Source of the DNA: Euclidia mi
Taxonomy: Eukaryota; Arthropoda; Insecta; Lepidoptera; Erebidae
Assembly: GCA_944739405.2 (NCBI GenBank)
Contig: OX123182.2
Span: 107,177,279 to 107,241,278, forward strand
Reading direction: 5' to 3'
Length of the DNA: 64,000 bases
In this document: piece after piece, positions 46,226-55,681 of the stretch
Position numbering within the stretch: position 1 is the first letter of the stretch
Layout: each line of letters begins with the position of its first letter
Translations under genes and position numbers: made by a program
The notes under the pieces: model-generated
What the model saw: only the letters and a program-made list of their open reading frames with translations
Told to the model about the DNA's origin: nothing
Database searches by the model: none

Positions 46226-46500
46226 ACCAAAATCTTTTCGATATTGTGTGCGCATTAAATTTTTAATTATCGCTCGCTTCAAGAAAAAATCCTGTAAGAA
46301 AACCTGTAGGTACGTCAGAGAGTTTTACGATTTGTATACTTACAAATATTCATTTATAAAAATGCTGCAGTGCACTCAAATCTTTCCGTTCAACAGTAAT
46401 AACAAAAAATAAACATCGATAAAATTTGTAAAAAGCAATTCAACTCAAACAACAATAGGCTGGTCTAATGGGTATAATTTTAAGTGGAAGGGAGAAACGC

Positions 46501-46589
46501 CCCCCCGTGGGATCTCCACCTTGTCGTGGTGGGGGGGCTCAGTAATCGTGGGTTTGAGGTACACCCACGGTGAAGCTAAGCGGGATCTC
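46501..46589 (+). ncRNA. Candidate HDV-like self-cleaving ribozyme, K copy 1
   Basis: The strands follow the HDV order. P1: CCCCCC at 46501-46506 with GGGGG at 46533-46537. P2: GGGATC at 46509-46514 with GATCTC at 46584-46589, with one G-U pair. P3: CCACC at 46516-46520 with GGTGG at 46528-46532, loop TTGTCGT. P4: CGTGGGT at 46547-46553 with ACCCACG at 46563-46569. GAAGCTAAG at 46572-46580 fills J4/2, where HDV-type ribozymes keep the catalytic C in a CTAAG context. Cleavage would fall exactly at the element's 5' end. J1/4 is longer than in classical examples. Confidence 0.55.
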
Positions 46590-47106
46590 GTGAGGGTACG
46601 CTCCACGTGGGCTTGCGTGAGGCCTGCGTAGGATGCTTCCCAAGGTGCGGGTGCAAGGGACAGTTCTGTCTGTTCCTCGCAGTCGTATGCGGTCACGGGA
46701 GGAGAACCGTGTCGGTGTTGCGTTGCCGCGCGCCCTATCTCCTGCGACCAAATGGGGGCGCACCATCGTTGCGTCGCGGTGGGCCGCAAAGGAAAAGGAG
46801 ATGCGGTGTTGCGTTGCCGTCCTCCCTATCCTCTGTGGCCGCTGGGTGTTTTTGCGGTAGAGCCCAACACCTTCATCCGCCGCCAAGGGGGTTTCGTTCG
46901 GGGCCTGCCTGACCACCTGGCGGGCCAATACTCATTGGAGGGTAGCGAGGAATGCTTTGGTGAAACCCTACCCTCCGACACATGGGTACATGAGGAGAAC
47001 GAGTTGGTTTTTAGTCAGTAAGAGTCTGACAGTCCCCTTCGTCCTTCCCCCCAGGGTGGAGGGATTCCATGAGGTTTTTCCAACCCAACACCAAAAAAAA
47101 AAGAAA
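46501..47106 (+). mobile_element. GC-rich poly(A) retroposon family K, copy 1
   Basis: A 606-bp element with an A-rich 3' end, flanked by a perfect 13-bp duplication, AAGGGAGAAACGC, at 46488-46500 and 47107-47119. GC content is far above the surroundings. Long overlapping frames occur on both strands, but none is kept in all three copies, so it is taken as non-coding. Its 5' ~90 bases can fold as an HDV-like ribozyme. The poly(A) tail and duplications indicate target-primed insertion by a LINE enzyme. Confidence 0.85.
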
Positions 47107-47309
47107 AAGGGAGAAACGCGATAAATCGACTGACGTCTAAATGTTGGTTGTACTAATGAGCGGCATTCAACTGTAACGGCACTTTCTCACACATTAACCT
47201 TTCCATCGCCACAGCTGAAGAGAACCCACAAACCGACTGACACACCAACTGTGCAGTTGTAACTTTTTAAAGCCTGAAGCGTGATTATGGCCGTTCGTAA
47301 TACATAGTA

Positions 47310-47395
47310 CTTAGGAAGGCGAATAAAGCCGTAGGCTCTTGACTCAGAACAATCTTTAGACCATATGGAAAGGCTTCGGGCGGCCTATGAACTGC
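47310..47395 (+). repeat. Dispersed repeat family J, copy 3
   Basis: GGCGAATAAAGCCGTAGGCT and a GGCTTCGGGCGGCCTATGAA segment match the 16.1 and 26.1 kb copies; truncated at its 3' side. Confidence 0.45.
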
Positions 47396-47659
47396 ATCAC
47401 CTAATTAGTATTGATTATCTTACGAAATATCACTCGTATCGCATCTCTTTTAATTTAATGTGGCAGCTCGGTGAAAGTGGGTATGATGCTATAAAGAGAG
47501 GGAAGAGGAAGGAAAAAGGGGATAGTTGCGATGTTGCGGCGGCGCACAATTTCCGGGCGCGCCTAATTTGCCCGCGATCACTTCCGGTGCAAGCGATCGT
47601 ACTGCTACCTGCACACCCCTCATCCTGTTGTACCGACCTGTTATTTTTATATTTTATTT

Positions 47660-48450
47660 AGAAGATATATCTGCGTATCAGATCGAGACTCGATTGTGAA
47701 CTTATACAGCGTGATCTTAATTCTTTATACCTGTACTATTCACGAAATAATATCGATGTTAAAATCTCGAAATGTCAAAGCATTAGTTTTAGTCGTCGCA
47801 AAAAGCCAATTCACTATATCTATAGATTTGATAATAAAATTATTAAAAGAGTCGATGAAGTTAGGGATCTTGGTATACTACTCCAAATTATTGTTAATTA
47901 ACATATTGATAGCATAGTTAATAAAGCTTCTCGTAATCTGGGACTTGTAATGCGCACCTGTAAACCGTTCAGAAACCTCCACTGTCTTAAGATTGTATAC
48001 TATGTCTATGTCCATAGTATTCTTGAGTACTGTAGTCCAATCTGGTCATCTCGACGATTAGAAAATATTCAGAAAAGATTTGTTAAATTCTTAAACTTTA
48101 AAAGCCACAAGCGTCATTCTTCTTATCTCGCTGATTGTAGACACTATCACTTGCTTCCACTCGACGATAGAAGAAAGATGTTGGATATGCTTCTCCTATT
48201 TGACATGCTACGTGGTAAGAATGACAGCGTTGATCTTTTGTCGTGCCTAGAATTTTGAACACACAGGTCTCGCACAAGACACACCAACTTACTTAGTGTA
48301 CCTTCTCACCGTTCCAATTATGGGCAAAATGCTGTTATGACTCGACTGCCTCGCATTTATATAGACCAATTTGAAAGCCTGGATATATTTCATTTATCTA
48401 AAGTATCCTATCGCAAATTACTTATGAAGGTACTCACCAATAAACAATAA
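47660..48450 (+). pseudogene. LINE reverse transcriptase C-terminal fragment, third family
   Basis: In a single frame the sequence reads CELIQRDLNSLYLYYSRN, VDEVRDLGILL, ASRNLGLVMRTCKPF, SILEYCSPIWSS and LENIQKRFVKFLNFK, then ends in KVLTNKQ and TAA at 48448-48450. These are the post-catalytic and C-terminal blocks of Jockey/CR1-like RTs; the catalytic core is upstream of the truncation and missing. In-frame stops occur at about 47899 and 48256. A short AT-rich 3' tail follows. The family differs from the other LINEs in the window. Confidence 0.8.
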
Positions 48451-48635
48451 ATAATAAACAACAAATAATAATTTGCCAGATTACTAGATATTACTTTATG
48501 TTTTAGTTATTCAGTTTTATTATATACAACAAAATTAAATTAATATTAACATAAAACAATAAAATTATAACTACCGAAATACTACTAACTACTAAAATTC
48601 AATTAAAATATTAAAATATAGGTGCAATACGTTTA

Positions 48636-48724
48636 CCCCACGTGGGATCTCCACCTTGTCGTGGTGGGGGGGCTCAGTAACCGTGGGTTTGAGGTACACC
48701 CACGGTGAAGCTAAGCGGGATCCC
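48636..48724 (+). ncRNA. Candidate HDV-like self-cleaving ribozyme, K copy 2
   Basis: P2 is GGGATC (48644-48649) with GATCCC (48719-48724), fully Watson-Crick. P3 is CCACC/GGTGG with the same TTGTCGT loop (48651-48667). P4 is ACCGTGGGT (48680-48688) with ACCCACGGT (48698-48706), nine pairs. GAAGCTAAG is at 48707-48715. P1 has one interruption: CCCCAC against GGGGG. Confidence 0.5.
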
Positions 48725-49243
48725 GGGAGGGGACGCTCCAAGTGGGCTTGAGTGAGGCCTGCGTAGGATGCGTCCAAAGTGCGGGTGCGGGGGACAGTTC
48801 TGTCTGTCCCTCGCAGTCGGGTGCGGTCGCGGGAGGAGAGGCGTGTCGGTGTTGCGTTGCCGCGCGCCCTATCTCCCGCGACCTAATGGGGTCGCACCAT
48901 TGTTGCGTCGCGATGGGGCCGCAGAGGAAGAGGAGATGCGGTGTTGCGTTGCCGTCCTCCCTATCCTCTGCGGCCGCTGGGTGTTTTGGCGGCGAAGCCC
49001 AACACCTTCATCCGCCGCCAAGGGGTTTCGTTCGGGGCCCGCCTGACCATCTGGCGGGCCAATACCCGTCGGGGGGTAGCGAGGAATGCTTCGGTGAAAC
49101 CCTACCCTCCGACACTTGGGTACATGAGGAGCACGGGTTGGTTTTTAGTCAGTAAGAGTCTGACAGTCCCCTTCGTCCTTACCCCCAGGGCGGAGGGACT
49201 CCATGAGGATTTTCCAACCCTACACCAAGAAAAAAAAAAGCTA
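48636..49243 (+). mobile_element. GC-rich poly(A) retroposon family K, copy 2
   Basis: 608 bp, flanked by a perfect 11-bp duplication, CAATACGTTTA, at 48625-48635 and 49244-49254. It ends in an A-rich run. It is close to copy 1 along its whole length, including the GTTGCGTTGCCG repeats in the middle and the GAGTCTGACAGTCCCC segment near the end. Reading frames are shifted relative to copy 1. Confidence 0.85.
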
Positions 49244-49254
49244 CAATACGTTTA

Positions 49255-50450
49255 AAAAAAAAATCAAAGGGCGTCGTGAAAGTCCTACATCGCCGTCTAT
49301 TGGGAACGTGCCCAGAAGACTGGCAGCATTGCCATTGCTATTTTTTGAGCTAGATACATACCAGCCTTCTGGTCACGCGAGGCGTCGACAAGTCTCTTCG
49401 CAAGCTCCCTATATAGAGATCTAGCACTTGGCCCCATGATCCCAAAGTTTCAACTCCAAACGGCTCAAATACGTAATCCCCTACGAGATTTACGTATTTG
49501 CGCCGTTTTAGAGACTCCGCTGTGGCAGCAGCAGCGCCCGCACAACCAGCTGTGCTGGGAAGATGAGATGGCGCAAGAGTATCGACACACGTTGCGTCCC
49601 ACACCAAAGGCCTACCTAACTTCCAAGGCAGTAGAGACATTCCAACTGGTCTTTTACCATCGTTGCGTGCCAAACCCTGAGGTTCAAGTTGAGCTGGTAC
49701 GCCAGCGGTGACAAGAACCCGACGGAGAATATCATTCAGGTTGCTGAGTCGTGAAATATGACCTGCGCTCCTGCTGCATGATAGGCCATGGTGACCAAGG
49801 CTGTCGACAGCCTCCCCACAGAGACAACGATGTGGAGCGACACATGACGCACCTAACCGGAGGCAAGAAGCGATGCGAAAGGTCGTGTCGTCCAACATGG
49901 TACCTATGTTGGACGATAGCAGTGCTTGAATCCAGAGACCCGACTCCCACTCTCCCACAGCCAGCAAACGAGCACGCTCTGCAGCATTGTACGATGTACA
50001 GAGGAGATTTTCTCATACTGCGCTGCAAAGCGGCCCTTCGCACTGCCTCTGAGAGGTTACATTTCGGGGCAACTCAGTGCTTGGACAAGCCATTTTCCAA
50101 GCATTAATGGCATCGATCTTACACGGCACCTCAGAATCGACCAGTGTGGGTGCTAAGATTTTCCTGGTCAATTCTGCAGTGCTGTGGACCGATGACAGAA
50201 ATGCTGGTAAGCTCACTTCAGAAATTTTGCGTACGCCAAGCCCACCCAGGCGAACAGGTAATATCGCCTGTAGCCATGCTCGGTCGTTCAGAGCCACATT
50301 TAAAATGTTGCTTAGGGTGTTTTGTAAAATTTTGTCAATATTGACTAGTGGGCTTGGGTTTTTCCAAAAAGTCGAAGAACGTAAAGCGTGTGTGAACTTA
50401 GGCACAAAAAGACAGTATCGAATAATAGGAAAGCCGAATGTATATTAATT
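49255..50450 (-). pseudogene. Retroelement C-terminal region with CCHC finger and restriction-like endonuclease motif
   Basis: Part one (50405-50013) reads PKFTHALRSSTFW and LPVRLGGLGVRKISEVSLPAFL, which follows the RT domain in this family. After a frameshift near 49990, part two (49967-49350) has RIASCLRLGA, a Cys-His cluster CVAPHRCLCGEAVDSLGHHG..C and then KRPVGMSLL and LVWDATCVDT. In R2-like elements a zinc knuckle followed by an R/K-P-D...D motif marks the restriction-like endonuclease; here the Asp of the PD motif appears to be Val. The matching RT core lies at 51.6-51.8 kb, across an inserted LINE. The family is recalled from invertebrate genomes, and its clade is uncertain. Confidence 0.65.
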
Positions 50451-50559
50451 TTGAGCAGGCGCGGTACGAAATTTCACTAAAATTTTGATTTTTTTCATGA
50501 ATAAAAGAATCAAAACCTTAGTCAAGAAGGCGAAGAGAATTTTTATGAATATGGGTTAT

Positions 50560-50700
50560 ATTTTATTTTATTTATTAGCTTTATACACTTAACGTATATA
50601 GGTGGACTTAATGCCTTAGGCATTTTCTGCCAGTCTACCTTAGAGTGGTGCAGAGATTAATAGTAGGTGTATTCTAAAAGGTTGTTTGACTATATATATA
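50560..50700 (-). repeat. LINE 3' tail fragment
   Basis: On the minus strand, ATGCCTAAGGCATTAAGTCC is followed by GTATAAAGC and AATAAATAAAATAAAA, a common tail type of moth LINEs. It is separate from the LINE fragment next to it. Confidence 0.5.
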
Positions 50701-51590
50701 TTTATTTATTTAATAGACATTATGGACACATATTACATACAATTAAATCACAGTAATGATGCATAATATACATATATATACCTACATACACATACATATT
50801 ATATATACATACATAAATAAATATATACCCAAGTAATAAATATATACCAATACATAAAATATATAATTATAAATGTTACGATAGTTCTGCTAACTTAGCC
50901 AATAATAGCTGCTTTACCCTTCTCTTAAAACAATACTTATTAGTGGCCGTCCTGATTTCGAGAGGAAGGTCATTCCAGAGAAGAATAGCTTGGGTAGGAA
51001 AAGAAGAGTGGATGAAAGAAGATCTATGAGAAGGACAAAGAAGGAGAAGGTTATTAGATGAGCGAAGGTCACGATTGTGGTTGCTGCTTAAGTACCGGAA
51101 GTAAGAACTTAAATATTCAGGAGTATTGGGAGACATGAGGATAGAATAGAGAGTAGTGAGAGCACGCAGACTGCGTCTTTGACGAATAGGAAGCCACTTC
51201 AACTGGGAACGATAAGTAGACAGGTGGTCATATTTGCGAATATTGAAAATAAATCGAATGCAGTTATTGAGCAGACGGTCAAGTTTGTTAAGAAGATCTG
51301 CATTCAGGTCATAGTAACATACATCACCATAGTCGATCAGGGGAAATACCAAAGTTTGCACAAGCATTGTCTTAGTTTTGGGTGGAAGGAAGTTTCTTAA
51401 TCGATTGATAGCACGTAGAGTACCAGTAACCTTTTTGCTGGTTTCAGTGACATGGTTTCGCCAGCTTAACGTGCAGTCTAAATGTAAGCCAAGGTTTTTG
51501 ACAACTGGGCACATTTCTATTATGTTGCTGTCATAGACTAATGATGGTAGAGTTGAGAGGTCTAATCTTTTAATAGCCCATTGACTACCT
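50701..51590 (-). pseudogene. 5'-truncated CR1-like LINE inserted in the endonuclease-type retroelement
   Basis: The frame from about 51585 to 50876 reads RLDLSTLPSLVYDSN, VVKNLGLHLDCTLSW, LVFPLIDYGDVCYYDL and RYLSSNHNRDLRSS and ends LLLAKLAELS. These are the post-catalytic RT blocks of CR1/Jockey-type LINEs. A 3' region with TA-rich microsatellite and TAAATAAATAAA tail lies at 50701-50875. The VKNLG block matches the C-terminal edge of the LINE at 60.4-62.9 kb, so both are probably the same family. The coding part is open over ~210 residues, suggesting a fairly young insertion. Confidence 0.8.
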
Positions 51591-51595
51591 TATAC

Positions 51596-51800
51596 TGGGC
51601 GCGAGGGTTTGAAATTTGGAAAGAATTGCGGATTGGTCTAAAGTATCGTTGATAAAAATTTCACACTTACTTGGATTAAGGTCTAGGCCGATAGATGAAA
51701 ATTTCGTCTTCAGAAGTGCCAGGTCCTGATAGATAGTGTCTACGTCGTCTCCTAGGGTTCCGTCATCTAGATACCAGATGTTAAATTTAGAATTTTGCTG
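51596..51800 (-). pseudogene. Reverse transcriptase core of the interrupted retroelement
   Basis: The minus-strand reading gives NSKFNIWYLDDGTLGDD, then LALLKTKFSSIGLDLNPSKC and EIFINDTL. YLDD at 51762-51773 is the RT catalytic motif. WYLDDGTLG followed by LNPSKCE is, as far as I recall, specific to the same invertebrate retroelement family as the finger and endonuclease part at 49.3-50.4 kb. The ~200 residues between the two parts are missing or replaced by the CR1-like insertion. Confidence 0.65.
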
Positions 51801-51985
51801 GCTTAATGTTTTAGTTAATTTTTATATTTAGTTACTCTTTTTCGCCACTTTCTGGTTTGTATAATGCATGCTGTGAAACTCTGTGATGGGCTTTAGAATC
51901 TCATGTCACATTGTTACCATATAATGTACCTACTTTGTAAACAAGCTGTTAAGTTTCCTATCAATAAATAAATAAATAAAATAAA
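51801..51985 (+). repeat. LINE 3' tail with (TAAA)n
   Basis: A plus-strand LINE tail: TACTTTGTAAACAAGCTGTT then CAATAAATAAATAAATAAAA. Confidence 0.5.
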
Positions 51986-52319
51986 CAAATCTTAATGAAA
52001 ACAACTAAATGTCTTAATGAAAAATAGAAAAAAAAATTAAGATATTTTGAGCATAATCGATTTTAAACTTTCGCGATTTGTATACAATAGACAATTTTAT
52101 GAAAACGGCTCTTCTTCGCGATATTTTATTAATTTAAATCCCGCTGTGACCACAGTTTTTGTAAGACATCGAAACGTTGGTAAAATGGAGGTATATATAC
52201 CCTAAATTAATTAAGTATCGCGATTAAGACCCGTTTGCATAAAATTGTACGGTGTATTTTAAACGTGTAAAATAAATTAATAAATAATGTAATTTGAACT
52301 AAATATTTGGTACTATGTC
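51986..52319. other. Non-coding stretch, nothing recognised
   Basis: AT-rich, no frame or repeat. Confidence 0.4.
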
Positions 52320-52535
52320 ATTGGCTCAAGATCAAACCATGTGGAGTGCTTAGGGAGATGCCTATGTCCAGCAGTAGACGTCTTTCGGCTGATATGATGA
52401 TTTATTACTAGCATTTTCCCGCACCTTGTCGCTCTGTTGTCGGTTGTCGAGACAAATGTGCCTGTCATTTGAATATTTGTAAAGTCCTCCTCTATGCCAG
52501 ATCTATGAAAAGTGCGGGCGATGCCTTTAAATTAA
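52320..52535 (+). repeat. Two adjoining retroposon fragments
   Basis: 52320-52406 is a diverged RTE-like or S3 tail (GCCTATGTCCAGCAGTAGACG, then GGCTGATATGATG). 52410-52535 resembles the end of an S2-like SINE (TTTGTAAAGTCCTCCTC, GTGCGGGCGATGCC). Confidence 0.45.
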
Positions 52536-52630
52536 AATGGTCCACGCTATAGACCCTTTGCTGGTTGTTTTCTGGGTTAACGTAAGCTATTGCATGACAG
52601 AACATAAATATTCAGCTGAGCATCAATATT

Positions 52631-52714
52631 CCCCCCGTGGGATCTCCACCTTGTCGTGGTGGGGGGGCTCAGTAACCGTGGATTGGTCACCCGCGGTGAA
52701 GCTAAGAGGGATCC
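52631..52714 (+). ncRNA. Candidate HDV-like self-cleaving ribozyme, K copy 3
   Basis: P1 CCCCCC with GGGGG, P2 GGATC (52640-52644) with GATCC (52710-52714), P3 CCACC/GGTGG with loop TTGTCGT, P4 ACCGTGG (52675-52681) with CCGCGGT (52691-52697) including one T-G pair. GAAGCTAAG is at 52698-52706. The P4 loop is shorter and different, while the stem is kept. Confidence 0.55.
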
Positions 52715-53227
52715 AGGAGCGGACGCTCCGCGTGGGCTTGGAGGGGCCTGCGCAGGATGCGTCCAACGGTGCGGGTGCGGGGGACAGTTTTGTCTGTCCC
52801 TCGCAGTCGGGTGCGGTCGCGGGAGGAGAGGCGTGTCGGTGTTGCGTTGCCGCGCGCCCTATCTCCCGCGACCAAATGGGGGCGCACCATTCAATGCGTC
52901 GCGGTGGGGCCGCAGAGGAAGAGGAGATGCGGTGTTGCGTTGCCGTCCTCCCTATCCTCTGCGGCCGCTGGGCGTTTTGGCGGCGGAGTCCAACACCTTA
53001 ATCCGTCGCCAAGGGGGTTTTGTTTGGGGCCCGCCTGACCATCTGGCGGGCCAATACCCGTCGGAGGGTGGCGACGAGTGCTTTGGTGATGCCCCACCCT
53101 CCGACACACGGGTACATGGCGGAAGTCGAGGTGGTTTTTAGTGGAAACACCACATACTCCGGCTCTTATTTCCCCCAAGAGTCGGAGATCCGAAGGGATT
53201 TTCCACCTCGTAAAACAAAATAAAAAA
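52631..53227 (+). mobile_element. GC-rich poly(A) retroposon family K, copy 3
   Basis: 597 bp with the longest duplication of the three copies: perfect 17-bp AGCTGAGCATCAATATT at 52614-52630 and 53228-53244. The 3' part differs from copies 1 and 2 (GGAAACACCACATACTCC instead of the GAGTCTGACAGTC segment), so it represents a subfamily. It ends in AAAACAAAATAAAAAA. Confidence 0.85.
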
Positions 53228-53244
53228 AGCTGAGCATCAATATT

Positions 53245-53709
53245 GAGCTCAGACAAAATCAATACAAAGCATTGCACTAGTACAGCATCGCGCGAGCACT
53301 CAAGCAAACGTACACTCAATTGCACTGTTTAACTTCCACTGAAGACAATTTTGCATAAATCCATATGCGAACAAATTAAATCAAACTAAATTTAAACTCT
53401 TATTAAGTTTAAATTGGATTTCACAAAGCGGCGGCGTCTTACTTTAACGAAAACTTCTATCGAAAGCCAAGCATCTACACTGCTATGAGCTCTGTATCTG
53501 ATGTAGCTGTGTCTGATGTAGCTCGCGGACTCCTGCATACATTTACATTATTTAAATATTCGCTACTTTTGCATTCATTATGTTATTTGTTACATTTGTT
53601 TGTATTTACATTTCAAATGTTCTTCTGTTTTGGTATTGAAGTATCTTAAAATATGTATTTTAGATAATGGTCTTAACTTTATGTTCGGCACTTGAGCATA
53701 ATTTTGATT
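53245..53709. other. Non-coding stretch, nothing recognised
   Basis: AT-rich, no frame of note. Confidence 0.4.
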
Positions 53710-53760
53710 GTATTTGTAATCTTTTTTATAGAAATTATCTATAAAAAAGACTACAAATAC
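53710..53760. repeat. 22-bp hairpin with 7-nt loop
   Basis: The arm at 53710-53731 (GTATTTGTAATCTTTTTTAT then AG) pairs with 53739-53760 with one A/C-type mismatch, or a G-T pair on the other strand. Loop AAATTAT. Confidence 0.75.
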
Positions 53761-53818
53761 ATTTTATCCCATGTGGGGTATGAACCCATAGTTATACTGT
53801 TACTGCACTTCTGCGTTA

Positions 53819-54248
53819 GGGTGCTTCTACACGGTGCATGTAGCTGGAGCAAGTAAAGGTGCGGGTTACACGCGTGGGTAATATGCGCAAGCTACTTGAT
53901 CAAGTTACTCGCTTGTACTTGTACATGGTGCAAATAACTGGAGCAAGTAAAGACGCGGGCTACTTGCGCAAGCTGTACCTATGTACAAGTTATTTGTTCG
54001 TGGTCAAGAGCTACATGTGCATGCTATTCGCGCGGTAGCTTTATGACTTGAATCAAGTCAAATGTCTCGACGAACGAAAATTATTTTAAAATCATATGTT
54101 AAAAATGTAATTTTAACAGATAACATGCGCGAGTGACCTGCGCGCGTCGCAGAGCCCGCACATTGTTTTAAACGATATGTTTACGGTGTATGTAACCCGC
54201 GCAAGTGCCTCAACATGCTCAAGCTACATGCGCCGTGTACAAGCACCC
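53819..54248. mobile_element. PIF/Harbinger-like MITE with TTA duplication
   Basis: 430 bp with inverted ends of about 33 bp (GGGTGCTTCTACACGGTGCA against GGGTGCTTGTACACGGCGCA), flanked by TTA at 53816-53818 and 54249-54251. The interior repeats GAGCAAGTAAAG and GCGCAAGCTAC-type motifs near the left end. No transposase. The TTA duplication fits PIF/Harbinger. Confidence 0.75.
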
Positions 54249-54704
54249 TTACCAGTCTCAATTCCTGTGTAACATTAACTAGAACTGTCAACAATTATTA
54301 TTACCTTCTAGCAAGATTTCCCTGATACACTACCAATATCCAGTTGTAGCCTTAAGATTACTTTAAGATCTTTCTGCTGTAGCAATCACTTTCATCAAAA
54401 CGGGTTAGTTATTTTCTGTTGCAAATGACTGAATAATGACATGAATAAATTGGTCTCATAACAAACCCTTTTAGTGGTGAGAATATGATGTTTAACAGTA
54501 ATCTGTTGAAAATAACCTAGCTTGGGATCAAACGAATGTATATGAGTTAAATTTAAAAAACGTATTTATAAGAAAATATTTAATTTCTTTTGCCGCAAGT
54601 TGTCATTTAATGCTATTTACAAAGAACGCGCCCTTTACGCCAGTCGCGTCAGACGCACTAGGAGCGCCAGTAGGCAGTCACATTTAACCTGGCACTTCAC
54701 CCTA

Positions 54705-55079
54705 CAGGGTGTAAAAAGACCCTTAACGAAAACTGAAACCCCATATTTTACCAATCATTACAAAAAATTTTTGCTTCGGCATCATACCTGGGAAATTACT
54801 GGTTCAGGAGATATTGAGGCTCAAAGTTAGTATTGAATTTTTGTAATTAGGTTTGAAATCGATGCATTTACCCCGCCAATCTGTTCTATAGATGTCCTAT
54901 GCACACATGGATTAGTAGGTATTTTGCAAAATTTCACGCGCCCATTTTTTATGGCGGCTAGAAAAAAATGAATAAGTAATAAAAAGTCGTTTCCCAGGTT
55001 TTATTTTTGCTTAGTATGACTTGGCATGATGTCCAAAACCAGTAGACTTCGGCTTTGTGATGGGTCTTGTGACACCCTG
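54705..55079. mobile_element. Tc1/mariner-type MITE candidate with TA duplication
   Basis: 375 bp between TA at 54703-54704 and 55080-55081. The ends CAGGGTGTAAAAAGACCC and the complement of the right end, CAGGGTGTCACAAGACCC, match at 16 of 18 positions. No transposase remains. Confidence 0.6.
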
Positions 55080-55081
55080 TA

Positions 55082-55681
55082 TATACATTGTTTATACACA
55101 TTACTCTCAATCGCCACAGTTAAACATTATGTACAAAAACAAACAAAGCAGAATTGTATACACAGTCTAATACAAAAGGACAATGGCAGATCTCCATACA
55201 TCAAAATGTCTGAAATTAAATTGAAGCGTACAGTAATAAAAAATATATAAAAATTTGGCGTAAGTATCAGAGTCTATAAATGATTCTTTTTTCACTCAGG
55301 AAAGGCGGAAAAAGAAGATATCGGTGTTTGAATTTTTAGTTAAGAATGAACAATATAGGTAAAAAGGAAAGTTATAGTATGAAAGTTAAACAATGTAGGC
55401 AGGTACGTTTGAATTATCAAATGACATATGTCAGATTGAAATCAAAACGCAGAAGTATTTTGTAGCATCTAACTGTCACAGCCAAAGACAAAAGCAGAGC
55501 TGCACATTTTAAATCGATTTTATGTGAAATCGATACAACATTAAAACGATGCTGTGACGTTTTTATTTGATTTAAATGTTGTTTTGCTTCGAAAATATTA
55601 GCTTACTGATAAAATGTTGATTAAATATTAAATAACTGCATTTTAAACCAAACCAAGTTTATGATAGTGCGGGGCGCTCGT
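55082..55681. other. Non-coding stretch, nothing recognised
   Basis: AT-rich spacer downstream of the LRR pseudogene; it may include its former 3' untranslated region. Confidence 0.35.

Noticed and set aside
46539..53325. Many overlapping reading frames of 90-160 codons in the GC-rich elements on both strands
   Set aside because: They result from high GC and lack of stops. Frames are shifted between the three copies, and no protein family is recognisable.
54600..54830. 76-codon frame MSFNAIYKERALYASR
   Set aside because: It crosses the end of a MITE and has no family match.
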